From: Candidatus Vogelbacteria bacterium CG10_big_fil_rev_8_21_14_0_10_51_16
Lineage (GTDB): Bacteria; Patescibacteriota; Minisyncoccia; Phycocordibacterales; JACRKE01
DNA length: 17,946 bases
Assembly (NCBI GenBank): GCA_002774795.1
Contig: PCYI01000006.1
Span: 56,252-74,197 of the forward strand
Direction of reading: 5' to 3'
Part shown: piece by piece, positions 1 to 7,047 of the stretch
Position numbering within the stretch: the stretch's first letter is position 1
How the letters are laid out: every line of letters starts with the position of its first letter
The notes under the pieces: model-generated
Database searches by the model: none
What the model was told of the DNA's origin: nothing
What the model saw: the letters and a program-made list of their open reading frames with translations, nothing else
Program-made: the position numbers and the translations under genes

Positions 1-1
1 G

Positions 2-205
2 GTGGCGGCCTCTAGCGCGGACGCCACCCCCATTCGCTTCCGCACAGACGCGGGCAGTCTCGCCCTTAAGCGCTACCGCGCCGCTACGGCGATGCTCCCG
101 CTACCTACAAACTCAAACACCGCCGCGCTTCCGGACGCGCTTGCCACCCTCACCCCAGACTGGTCCTTCCTGCGAGTGTTGGTGGCTCCTTGGGTGGGGG
201 AGTGA
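2..205 (+). CDS. C-terminal end of an unrecognised protein (5' end outside window)
   Basis: The frame is open from the first bases of the window to a TGA at 203-205, and its codons favour C in the third position as in the neighbouring genes, so it is probably the tail of a longer gene. No family was recognised. The last residues (TPDWSFLRVLVAPWVGE) recur almost unchanged in a second, stop-less copy at 1757-1863, on the far side of the ATPase gene. That argues that the stretch is, or was, a real coding end that has been duplicated. The GTG at position 2 is probably not the true start. The tail is hydrophobic and Trp-rich but too short to call a membrane segment. The reading frame is moderately sure; the function is unknown. 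Confidence 0.45.
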   Translation: MAASSADATPIRFRTDAGSLALKRYRAATAMLPLPTNSNTAALPDALATLTPDWSFLRVLVAPWVGE

Positions 206-222
206 GACTGTCCGAAAATGGT

Positions 223-339
223 AGACCGTCCGAAAACAGGCCGGAAGCAAGGCTTCTTAACTCTTATAATAGAGCATGTGGCTAATCGTAAAGACCTTTT
301 ACCACAGCAGAAGCCTTGCTTCTTGTTTTCGGACGGTCT
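223..339. repeat. Long palindromic element (CCGAAAAC...GTTTTCGG family)
   Basis: The left arm (223-257) and right arm (309-339) are reverse complements apart from a 4-nt gap, around a loop of about 50 nt. Each arm holds CCGAAAAC (or its complement) and a nested GAAGC-nnn-GCTTC mini-hairpin. The same ordered motifs occur inside the PGK gene at 17173-17258, so this is a dispersed family rather than a simple terminator. It begins 18 nt after the stop codon of the upstream gene. It has no T-tract. Confidence 0.75.
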
Positions 340-401
340 GGTGGTAGTTCGGCACTCCCTTTTCCCTAGGTTTAGCCAGTTTGTAATCCTGTAAAAGTAT
401 C

Positions 402-429
402 TTTACAACTACAGAAAAAGGCATATAAT
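402..429 (+). promoter_or_regulatory. Promoter of the ATPase gene (TTTACA-16-TATAAT)
   Basis: A TTTACA -35 box (402-407) is followed after 16 nt by a perfect TATAAT (424-429). Only 7 nt separate the -10 box from the ATG at 437, so transcription would begin at or next to the start codon, giving a leaderless mRNA. No Shine-Dalgarno sequence precedes the gene, which agrees. Confidence 0.7.
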
Positions 430-436
430 TGTATTT

Positions 437-1552
437 ATGCATATAGAAAGAAGCATTAAATCGCAGGTTTTAGCTTCCTTGAGCCATGGCAAGGTGCTAC
501 TGCTTTATGGGGCAAGACAGGTGGGTAAAACAACTCTAGTAAAAGAAGTATTGAAGACCATCCCTTTTGGGAGGTATCTTTCCTGTGATGAGCCTGATGT
601 GCGTGATGCTTTCACGCGCCAAAGTTCAACAGCAATGAAGGCATTTATCGGCACCGCATCTCTTGTGGTACTCGATGAGGCACAGCGCGTGCCAGATATT
701 GGCATTACGCTTAAATTGCTACATGACACCTATCCAGACTTACGGATTATTGCCACTGGGCCATCTTCGTTTGATTTGGCGAACAGCATCGTTGAACCAC
801 TGACTGGCAGAAACATACCTTTTACCTTGTTTCCGATTTCCTACGGAGAGTTTGCGTCAACTGTCGGGGAGATTGAGGCTCGTCGATTACTGGAGCACCG
901 GGTTATCCATGGCATGTACCCGTCAGTGATTGCTTCTCCAGCCCCAGACCAAGAGGTTAAACGTTTGTGCAACGATTATCTATTCAAGGATGTATTGCGC
1001 CTTGACACTGTACGCAAGCCGTTGGTTGTCGAACAATTGGCGCGACTCTTGGCGATGCAGGTTGGTTCCGAGGTTTCGGTGAACGAGCTCGCGCAAAAAT
1101 TAGAGATAAGCCGGCCCACGATTTTGAGCTACATTCGTTTATTGGAGCAAGCCTTTGTCATTTTCCGTCTCCCGCCACTTGGAAGAAATAGACGAAATGA
1201 AATAACGCGGCTGGAAAAGATATACTTCTATGATACTGGCATGCGAAACGCACTTCTTGATGATTTTAAGCTCCTCTCATTGCGGCAGGATGCGGGCGCG
1301 CTCTTCGAAAACTTCTTTATCGTGGAACGTATGAAGTGGCGGCAATTGGTCGGCACAGATGCGCGCCACTATTTTTGGAGAACGAAAGAGGGAAGCGAAA
1401 TTGATTACGTGGAAGAACGAGGAAACGAACTACAAGCTTTTGAATGCAAGCTTGGTGGCGGAAACATCAATACTCGCGCATGGCATAACGCCTTTCCTGA
1501 GGTGCCGGTTACGCAAATCACTATGGAAACTCTCAAGCAATCGTTGAAATAG
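437..1552 (+). CDS. AAA_14/DUF4143-family ATPase
   Basis: This 371-residue protein has a Walker A motif GARQVGKTT (Lys31), a Walker B LVVLDEAQ (Asp80, Glu81) and a sensor-like ATGPSSFDLA segment, where the family usually has ATGSSSFDLA. The middle holds a winged-helix-like stretch (NELAQKLEISRPTILSYIRLL). The C-terminal third has the DUF4143 signature FENFF...EIDYV...FECKLG, which resembles a PD-(D/E)XK nuclease core. Length is usual for the family. Family members are widespread stand-alone ATPases, common in archaea and reduced bacteria, whose physiological role is not settled. The start is fixed by a promoter whose -10 box ends 7 nt upstream. The gene looks more AT-rich than its neighbours and lies between two copies of another gene's 3' end, both consistent with acquisition by transfer. 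The family call is firm; the role is unknown. Confidence 0.88.
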   Translation: MHIERSIKSQVLASLSHGKVLLLYGARQVGKTTLVKEVLKTIPFGRYLSCDEPDVRDAFTRQSSTAMKAFIGTASLVVLDEAQRVPDIGITLKLLHDTYPDLRIIATGPSSFDLANSIVEPLTGRNIPFTLFPISYGEFASTVGEIEARRLLEHRVIHGMYPSVIASPAPDQEVKRLCNDYLFKDVLRLDTVRKPLVVEQLARLLAMQVGSEVSVNELAQKLEISRPTILSYIRLLEQAFVIFRLPPLGRNRRNEITRLEKIYFYDTGMRNALLDDFKLLSLRQDAGALFENFFIVERMKWRQLVGTDARHYFWRTKEGSEIDYVEERGNELQAFECKLGGGNINTRAWHNAFPEVPVTQITMETLKQSLK

Positions 1553-1756
1553 CACCCGTGGAAGTTTCTGTGAAAGTTAAACTTCAACTGATGAAACTTC
1601 TACTGATGCGCCGTATGTTTTGTAATTCACACTTTTGCACACACGGCCAACGTTTTTCTTCAATCTGTCGTGGTAGAATGAGGTCGGGAGTTTCATGTTT
1701 TAACAGAGCGTAGTTCCGCATAGATGGCCAGCCGCGGAAGTTTAACTTCCACAACT
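1553..1756. other. Spacer with small GAAGTT/AACTTC repeats, no gene
   Basis: This spacer has no credible reading frame. It holds several GAAGTT/AACTTC words. Among them are a near-palindrome around 1573-1585 and a perfect 7-bp-arm hairpin GGAAGTT-T-AACTTCC at 1736-1750. The outer words GTGGAAGTT (1558-1566) and AACTTCCAC (1744-1752) are reverse complements. They may be a degraded small palindromic repeat. No promoter was recognised here. Confidence 0.4.
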
Positions 1757-1863
1757 TTGCCCATCACCCGCAAACACCGCCACGCTTCCCGATGCGTCCG
1801 CAACCTTCACTCCCGACTGGTCTTTCTTGTGGGTGTTGGTGGCTCCTTGGGTGGGGGAGTGGT
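1757..1863 (+). repeat. Second, stop-less copy of the gene end seen at 103-205
   Basis: The translation ends TPDWSFLWVLVAPWVGEW, against TPDWSFLRVLVAPWVGE followed by a stop in the first copy. The last 40 or so bases are nearly identical, and upstream the similarity fades to scattered matches. Here the TGA is TGG, so the frame runs on without function. It is probably the remnant of a paralogous gene or a duplicated end. The two copies lie in the same direction on either side of the ATPase gene. Confidence 0.7.
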
Positions 1864-1892
1864 GCTTTATGCACAGCTGTAGTGCTCTGGAA

Positions 1893-1901
1893 TGCTACAA
1901 T
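1893..1901 (+). promoter_or_regulatory. Extended -10 promoter (TGC-TACAAT), probably leaderless
   Basis: A TGn-TACAAT extended -10 box ends 6 nt before the ATG at 1908. No clear -35 box is seen, which extended -10 promoters often lack. The spacing supports the 1908 start over the longer frame beginning at 1827. Confidence 0.5.
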
Positions 1902-1907
1902 TGTTTT

Positions 1908-4900
1908 ATGGAGCGTCTGTCCTTACGCACGCTAGTAGTGGCCTTTGGTGCGGCTTTTTTGTTTTTACCAGGGCCTCTTGCTGCGTTTACTAATATTAGC
2001 ATGACCGACCTGTTGGACGGTGGTCGGGTTGTGCCCACAGCACAGTGCCCCAAAGCATTATCAAGTCAGCGAGCGGGGGGTTCTTTTCCCCAGTACTATT
2101 CTGGCAACATTCAGTTTCAGACAAATGTAGTACCTGTCCGCTTGCGAGTTCATTGGGATGATGACATCGCCGCACCGTACTGGTATCCATCAGAAACCAC
2201 CTACCAGACAAGTGTCTTTAGCTTAAATATACCGCGGCATAAGTACGAAAACAGAATCGGGCGCAGGAATATCGTCATCACTGCTTTCTATCCAAGCGAG
2301 CCGCCAGATGAGTATACGTGCTCTGTTGATATTGGTCCGGCTACACCACCAACGCCAACAACCCTCGAGCCGACCTTTAGTCAGCATGGGGGGGTGGCGC
2401 AATTGACCCTCCGCGGCAATGTTGATCCGCATACCACTGTTCCCGCGTACATCCAAAAACTTGAGTGTGATGAGATCGGATGTACGAATGGTCAAACGCG
2501 TGCCGCAAGCAGCTGGGTCTATAGGCGTTTTTTGTGGGGAACAAGTCCGGATAATCTTGAGCACGAAACAACGTGGACTTGGTATTATCCTATCGCATTT
2601 CCATCTATCCGTTTTAACCAGATTGCAGCACATCAGCCATACAGTGTCACGCTTGATCCTGGAACTGCCGCGCTCTTCCAGACGCTCTATGGTGCCGGAG
2701 ATCATACCGTGTACTTCAAGGCGGTTTCATGGCGCCCTGGTGAGGTAGCACAGTCGGGTGCTGTGCGGGCTTACAGTTATCGAGTCGCTTCTACCCCAGA
2801 CATAACTTTTAACGCCGCAGAAACTTCTCTTGCCGCAGGCGGTGCCACTGCGCTGTCATGGTCTTCTCTCGATGCCACCTCCTGTACCGGTACGAACTTC
2901 GATACCGGCGGAGCGACAGCCAATAGCACTGGTGTCACCGTGAGCCCCACTGTCACCACTGAGTACATGCTCCGGTGTAGCGGCCCCGGTGGTGATGCGA
3001 CTCGCTCGATAACGGTACAGGTGAACCAACCCACTCCCACCGCCACGCTCACCGCCACCCCCACCACAATCAATCGCGGCCAGTCGGCCACGCTCACTTG
3101 GTCATCAACAAACTCCACCTCCTGTACCGGCAGTAACTTTAGTACAGGAAATTTTACTGCGAACAGTACCGGCGTGACAGTCAACCCCCTTACCACCACA
3201 GACTACGGCCTCTCCTGTACCGGCGCGGGCGGCACCGTGCAGGCCACAGGTAGAACAGTGACGGTGAACCAGCCGCCTACTGCCGCCACCGGCCTTACGG
3301 CAAGCGGTGTCTCCACCTCCCAAGTCAACCTCTCGTGGACCGCACCCGCCGGTGCCACCGGCTACGAGCTCCAGCGCTGCATGGGTAGCTCTTGCACCAA
3401 CTTCTCTTCGGACGGCGGTCTGCCCACCAATCATAGCGGCACCACCTACGCAAACACCGGCCTCTCCTCTGCCACCACCTACCGCTACCGCGTCCTTGCC
3501 AAGAACGCTGTGGGGAACGCCACCGACTGGTCGAACATCGCGCCGGGGACGACGGATGCGCCGCCATCGCCCACGGTGACGCTGTCGGCCTCTCCAGACA
3601 ATATCAACACAGGCGAGCAAACAGTGCTTGCCTGGTCAAGCGCGAATGTCTCAACCTGTAGCGCCAGTGGAGACTGGAGCGGAAGCAAGTCTGAAAGCGG
3701 AAACCTGAATGTGGCTCCGTCCGCGAATGCCACCTATACCCTTTCCTGCACAGGGGCGGGAGGTGCGGCTGACGATTCAACCACAGTTACCGTAAGCACC
3801 CCGCCCGCCTCCTCTTTCGTCGACATCGGCCTGCGCATCAAAGAGGCGGGCGGGGTTGCGGCGGTGGCGGCCGAGCCATTGGGGACACTCACCTCACCTC
3901 TGCGGATTGCCAAGGGGGGGAGCATCTATGGCCTTCGCCTCGTCTCTCTCACCGACCCTGACGCTCTCGCTTTCCGTGTGCGCGTGGGGGGGGAGGCGAA
4001 GGCGCTCGCACGGTTTACTTCGGTTCCAGTATCTTCTCCGGCTCCCACCCTCACTCTCTCCGCGGACGACACAACCATCACCGCACCCGGCACCGTCACT
4101 CTCTCCTGGACACCCGCCGACGCCACCTCCTGCACCGCCTCCGCCGCACCGGCGGTGAGTGGCTGGTCTGGCACGAAAATGGCATCTACCGGAGCACATT
4201 CACAGACCATTACCGGCTTACAGCAGGGAAATATAAGCTTTACTTTACGTTGTACCGGTGATGGTGGCCAAGTAGACGAGTTGCTGGAGGTTGTGGTGGA
4301 GGCCGATGAACTGTCCCCTCCAGATAATGTGACGGTCGAAGCATATAATTCCAGAAGATTCGACCTTAGGTGGTCTGCTGTCGGCACGGGGACACGATAT
4401 GAAATTCAGCGCTGTGGCGGTGAGGGTTGCGCCGACTTCTCTACTATTGCCGCTTCGTATTCGGAACCAAGTGTAGACCGTTTCGGCTCCGGTTTTTTTG
4501 GGGACACTTCTATCAGTACCACCGATGGTATCAGAGTATATCGCTATCGCATGCGGCGTACCGGGGGAGAGAGTCCTGGTGCGTGGTCTAATGTTGCCGA
4601 AGCTGTGGCATTCGCTCCATCTGGTGCTCCGACCGGTCTTCGCCTGGAGGTTGTTTCAAATAGAGTAATTAATGTTTCGTGGACTTCTGTGGCTGGGGCC
4701 GATCGTTACGATTTGTACAGATGTTCTTTTTCTGACCCAAGTAATAGTTTTGCCTGTATCGACTACAGGATTCTGGCCGGTACGGGGGAGGCCATGTATG
4801 GCGACGAAGGTCTCCTCGGGGGAACCACCTATCAATATAAAGTAAGAGCCCTTCTTCCTGAGGGATTAACGGTGTGGTCGAGTCCAGAGCTTGTGGCTAC

Positions 4901-5159
4901 GCGCCAAGACCCAGCCTCTGTTTCTATTTCTGCTTCTGCGACAAGTATCGCGCTTGGCGAGGCGGTCACTTTGCGGTGGCTCGCTACCGGGGTATTGAGT
5001 TGTTGGGGGGGTGATAAGTGGAGTGGTAACAAGGCTCATGGAAGCGCTCAAGAGCAGATTGTCACCCCGATAGTCCGGGGAGCGAACACCTTCGCTCTCA
5101 ACTGTCTTGACCAGGACTCGAACTTCGTGGCTGATAGTGTAACGGTTAACGTCCAGTGA
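1908..5159 (+). CDS. Large secreted protein with Ig-like and fibronectin type III domains
   Basis: The 1083-residue product begins with a signal peptide (MERLSLRTLVVAFGAAFLFL, then PGPLAAF) and was probably exported to the cell surface. After an unrecognised N-terminal region (about 27-290) come alternating modules at rough positions: Ig-like 295-372 and 373-454, FN3 455-548, Ig-like 550-629, a linker module with the motif FVDIGLRIKEAGG (630-707), Ig-like 708-800, FN3 803-900 and 901-1000, and Ig-like 1001-1083. The Ig-like modules share a WSSxxxxSC...Y.L.C pattern with paired cysteines, suggesting disulphides. The FN3 modules share YELQRC...YRYRV. The start at 1908 fits the signal peptide and a -10 box 6 nt upstream; the frame could extend to 1827, but only through repeat remnant. 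No catalytic motif was seen. Adhesion or cell-surface binding is an inference from the domains and the adjacent pilus genes. Confidence 0.85.
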   Translation: MERLSLRTLVVAFGAAFLFLPGPLAAFTNISMTDLLDGGRVVPTAQCPKALSSQRAGGSFPQYYSGNIQFQTNVVPVRLRVHWDDDIAAPYWYPSETTYQTSVFSLNIPRHKYENRIGRRNIVITAFYPSEPPDEYTCSVDIGPATPPTPTTLEPTFSQHGGVAQLTLRGNVDPHTTVPAYIQKLECDEIGCTNGQTRAASSWVYRRFLWGTSPDNLEHETTWTWYYPIAFPSIRFNQIAAHQPYSVTLDPGTAALFQTLYGAGDHTVYFKAVSWRPGEVAQSGAVRAYSYRVASTPDITFNAAETSLAAGGATALSWSSLDATSCTGTNFDTGGATANSTGVTVSPTVTTEYMLRCSGPGGDATRSITVQVNQPTPTATLTATPTTINRGQSATLTWSSTNSTSCTGSNFSTGNFTANSTGVTVNPLTTTDYGLSCTGAGGTVQATGRTVTVNQPPTAATGLTASGVSTSQVNLSWTAPAGATGYELQRCMGSSCTNFSSDGGLPTNHSGTTYANTGLSSATTYRYRVLAKNAVGNATDWSNIAPGTTDAPPSPTVTLSASPDNINTGEQTVLAWSSANVSTCSASGDWSGSKSESGNLNVAPSANATYTLSCTGAGGAADDSTTVTVSTPPASSFVDIGLRIKEAGGVAAVAAEPLGTLTSPLRIAKGGSIYGLRLVSLTDPDALAFRVRVGGEAKALARFTSVPVSSPAPTLTLSADDTTITAPGTVTLSWTPADATSCTASAAPAVSGWSGTKMASTGAHSQTITGLQQGNISFTLRCTGDGGQVDELLEVVVEADELSPPDNVTVEAYNSRRFDLRWSAVGTGTRYEIQRCGGEGCADFSTIAASYSEPSVDRFGSGFFGDTSISTTDGIRVYRYRMRRTGGESPGAWSNVAEAVAFAPSGAPTGLRLEVVSNRVINVSWTSVAGADRYDLYRCSFSDPSNSFACIDYRILAGTGEAMYGDEGLLGGTTYQYKVRALLPEGLTVWSSPELVATRQDPASVSISASATSIALGEAVTLRWLATGVLSCWGGDKWSGNKAHGSAQEQIVTPIVRGANTFALNCLDQDSNFVADSVTVNVQ

Positions 5160-5256
5160 AGGTTATTTCGTGGCGGGGAAGATTAGGGGGGTTGTAGATT
5201 AAACACCTCGAGGTTTTCGTCCACAGCTCTACGTCGTCTTACCGAGGTTTCCGCGC

Positions 5257-5262
5257 TACAAT
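5257..5262 (+). promoter_or_regulatory. -10 box (TACAAT) of the pilus block, probably leaderless
   Basis: TACAAT ends 6 nt before the ATG of pilC at 5269, the same geometry as at 437, 1908 and 15053. No convincing -35 box was found. The region 5160-5256 contains no gene. Confidence 0.45.
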
Positions 5263-5268
5263 GAGTAC

Positions 5269-6480
5269 ATGCTTTTCTTTTACAAGGCCGTAAGCGCAGG
5301 TGGGGCGACATTAACGGGCGAGCGCGAAGCGAGCGACAAGTTTGCGCTCGCGCATCAACTGCGGGAGGAAGGCCTCACTGTCTTTTTTGCCCAGGCCAGA
5401 AACGCGGGAACGACCCGACACAGTTTTGCTTACTGGAATGAGCGAGTTGTCCGCATTACTCTTCGCGACAAGATTACCTTCGCCCAAAACCTGGCGGCCA
5501 TGCTTGATGCGGGTCTTGCTCTTTCGCGCGCACTTAGCGTGATACTGAAGCAGACTAAAAATAAGCGCTTCAAGCGCATTATCGCCTCTGTGGCCGAGGG
5601 GGTTGATGGGGGAATGAGCTTCCACGAAGCGCTCGCGCGACACGTGGATGTCTTTCCGCCGGTTTTTGTGGCCATGGTCGAGGCGGGGGAGCAGTCGGGG
5701 AAGCTCCCGGGGGCGCTTACGCTTGTCTCCGACCAACTGATGAAGGCCTACACTCTTCAGAAGAAGATTAAGGGGGCCATGATTTACCCGGCCGTGATTT
5801 TAGTCATCATGGCCATTATTGGTGTGCTCATGCTCATTTATGTGGTGCCGACTCTCACTAAGACTTTCAGTCAGCTTGGCACAAAGTTGCCGGCCTCGAC
5901 TGAGTTTATTCTGGCCACTAGTTCCTTCTTTGCTAACAATCTCTTGCTTATTGTCATCGGACTCATAGTACTCATTACTCTTTTTATATTCTGGGCGCGA
6001 ACGGGGAGCGGGCGACGCGCGCTTCATCTCATATTCATCCGAATGCCGGTAGTGGGCAGTTTGGTACGCGAAGCAAACACGGCCACCACGGCGCGGACTT
6101 TGTCCTCTCTTATTTCTTCGGGAGTAGACATGGTGGCCGCTCTTGATATCACGGCGCGAGTGGTGCAGAACGCGCATTTTCAAGCGGTCATCCGCGAGGC
6201 GGGTGCGGTTGTGCAGAAAGGGACACCCCTCGCGAGCGTCTTTCAGGCGCGCGAGCGAATCTTTCCAATTCTCATGGGCGAGATGGTGGAGGTGGGGGAG
6301 GAGACTGGCAAACTCGCGGAGATGATGCTTAAAGTGGCACTTTTCTATGAAGAAGAAGTGTCGCAGGCAACTAAAGACCTTTCCACTATTATCGAGCCCG
6401 TGCTTATGGTGCTCATCGGCGGGGCGGTGGGATTTTTCGCGATTGCCATGATACAGCCCATCTACTCCATCAGCTTGTAG
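5269..6480 (+). CDS. pilC: Type IV pilus inner-membrane platform protein PilC (GspF/T2SF family)
   Basis: At 403 residues this is the usual length for PilC/GspF, the polytopic inner-membrane protein on which the assembly ATPase acts during pilus growth. Both T2SF repeats are visible. The first (about 68-190) contains FAQNLAAMLDAGLALSRAL and the VEAGEQSGKLPGAL loop. The second (about 270-395) contains ARTLSSLISSGVDMVAALDI and VEVGEETGKLAEMM. Predicted membrane segments lie near 170-195, 219-243 and 373-400. The following genes are minor-pilin-like, as expected for a pilus operon, but no pilB, pilT or major pilin gene is in the window. The start has no Shine-Dalgarno and lies 6 nt after TACAAT. 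The last 27 bases, including the stop codon, form the 5' arm and loop of a perfect 20-bp hairpin. Confidence 0.95.
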   Translation: MLFFYKAVSAGGATLTGEREASDKFALAHQLREEGLTVFFAQARNAGTTRHSFAYWNERVVRITLRDKITFAQNLAAMLDAGLALSRALSVILKQTKNKRFKRIIASVAEGVDGGMSFHEALARHVDVFPPVFVAMVEAGEQSGKLPGALTLVSDQLMKAYTLQKKIKGAMIYPAVILVIMAIIGVLMLIYVVPTLTKTFSQLGTKLPASTEFILATSSFFANNLLLIVIGLIVLITLFIFWARTGSGRRALHLIFIRMPVVGSLVREANTATTARTLSSLISSGVDMVAALDITARVVQNAHFQAVIREAGAVVQKGTPLASVFQARERIFPILMGEMVEVGEETGKLAEMMLKVALFYEEEVSQATKDLSTIIEPVLMVLIGGAVGFFAIAMIQPIYSISL

Positions 6481-6500
6481 CTGATGGAGTAGATGGGCTG
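6454..6500. repeat. Perfect 20-bp hairpin over the pilC stop codon
   Basis: Arm 6454-6473 is inside pilC and its exact reverse complement is 6481-6500. The 7-nt loop (6474-6480) contains the last codon and TAG. There is no T-tract, so it is not a standard intrinsic terminator, although it could stop transcription or protect the mRNA end. The second arm is followed with no gap by the heptamer array at 6501, suggesting that this inverted copy of the gene end arose when the element inserted. Confidence 0.85.
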
Positions 6501-6532
6501 GACATGTGACATATGACATGTGACATATGACC
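6501..6532. repeat. Left heptamer inverted repeat (TGACATR units)
   Basis: Four 7-nt units, TGACAT followed by G or A, run without gaps and end in GACC. The 32-bp array matches that at 9532-9563 at 29 of 32 positions, and is the reverse complement, with a few changes, of the array at 7016-7047. Confidence 0.85.
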
Positions 6533-6557
6533 GGCACTCAAATGCAATGCGTAATAT

Positions 6558-6950
6558 ATGAAAGATAAGTACAACCCCGAAAAGAAGTTTCGTTTTAGGA
6601 ATTTCGCCGTCTATAAGAATGCCCGGTCTTTTTGTGTGCGAACAAAACGACTCTCTGAAAGTTTTCCTAAACAGGAGCAGTTTGCCCTCAAGTCACAACT
6701 TTGGAGGGCGCTCGATTCCATTATTCTCAATATCGCAGAAGGTTCGGATCGCGGTACCGATAAGGACTTTGCGCACTTCCTCAACCTCTCTTCAGCGTCT
6801 CTGAACGAGGTGGTTGCCTGTATAGATGTTGCTTTTGACTGTGGTTACATCAATCAAAACGAGCAAGATCGTGTAATTAATGAGGCAGCATTACTTTTTA
6901 ATGAACTTACTGCTTTTCGCAATCATGTTCTTAAGTCTCCAACAAAGTAG
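6558..6950 (+). CDS. Four-helix-bundle / S23-like protein (TIGR02436 type)
   Basis: The 130-residue product matches the S23 (bacterial intervening-sequence) four-helix-bundle family. It has FRNFAVYKNARSF at the N-terminus, a central QLWRALDSIILNIAEGSDRG core and FAHFLNLSSASLNEV. Its length is typical. Proteins of this fold were first noted in intervening sequences of 23S rRNA genes in spirochaetes and Coxiella, and they resemble the Avd accessory protein of diversity-generating retroelements; the biochemical role is unclear. Here there is no rRNA gene. The gene sits in a spacer of the pilus block inside inverted heptamer arrays, so it probably belongs to a mobile unit rather than to pilus assembly. 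The ATG at 6558 has no Shine-Dalgarno. A TAATAT word directly abuts it. The family call is firm. Confidence 0.88.
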   Translation: MKDKYNPEKKFRFRNFAVYKNARSFCVRTKRLSESFPKQEQFALKSQLWRALDSIILNIAEGSDRGTDKDFAHFLNLSSASLNEVVACIDVAFDCGYINQNEQDRVINEAALLFNELTAFRNHVLKSPTK

Positions 6951-6961
6951 GGCCCCCAAGC

Positions 6962-7047
6962 TCACATGTCGCATGTCACATGTGCGCGTTACGCGCCTGT
7001 GCGCGAGCTGCACCCGGTCACATGTCACATGTCACGTGTCATATGTA
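6962..7047. repeat. Right heptamer arrays with GC-rich palindromes
   Basis: A first run of CATGTCR-type units (6962-6984) leads into the small palindrome GCGCGT-T-ACGCGC and a GTGC/GCAC hairpin. A second run of TCACATG-type units (7016-7047) follows. It begins GGTCA, mirroring the TGACC end of the left array. The boundary word TGTCACATGTGCGC recurs at 9675-9688. The arrays are translated as part of the leader of the following prepilin-like gene if the 6973 start is used. Confidence 0.75.

Larger units (their letters stand above)
6501..7047. mobile_element. Candidate small mobile element: S23 gene between heptamer inverted repeats
   Basis: A 32-bp array of TGACATR heptamers (6501-6532) and its inverted counterpart (about 7016-7047) bracket the S23 gene. 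Outside each array a hairpin of 20-22 bp duplicates, in inverse orientation, the border of the adjacent pilus gene. An arrangement with the same left array, an inverted right array and no gene occurs at 9532-9684. These features suggest a mobile unit of about 550 bp. No transposase is encoded, so mobility would be in trans or through an RNA or copy-back mechanism. This is inference. Confidence 0.5.

Noticed and set aside
2223..2705. A 160-codon open frame on the minus strand
   Set aside because: It lies inside the signal-peptide-bearing Ig/FN3 gene and shows no family features.
5800..6537. A 245-codon open frame on the minus strand opposite pilC
   Set aside because: It is fully antisense to a well-supported PilC, has no recognisable domain, and its codons mirror the + strand gene.
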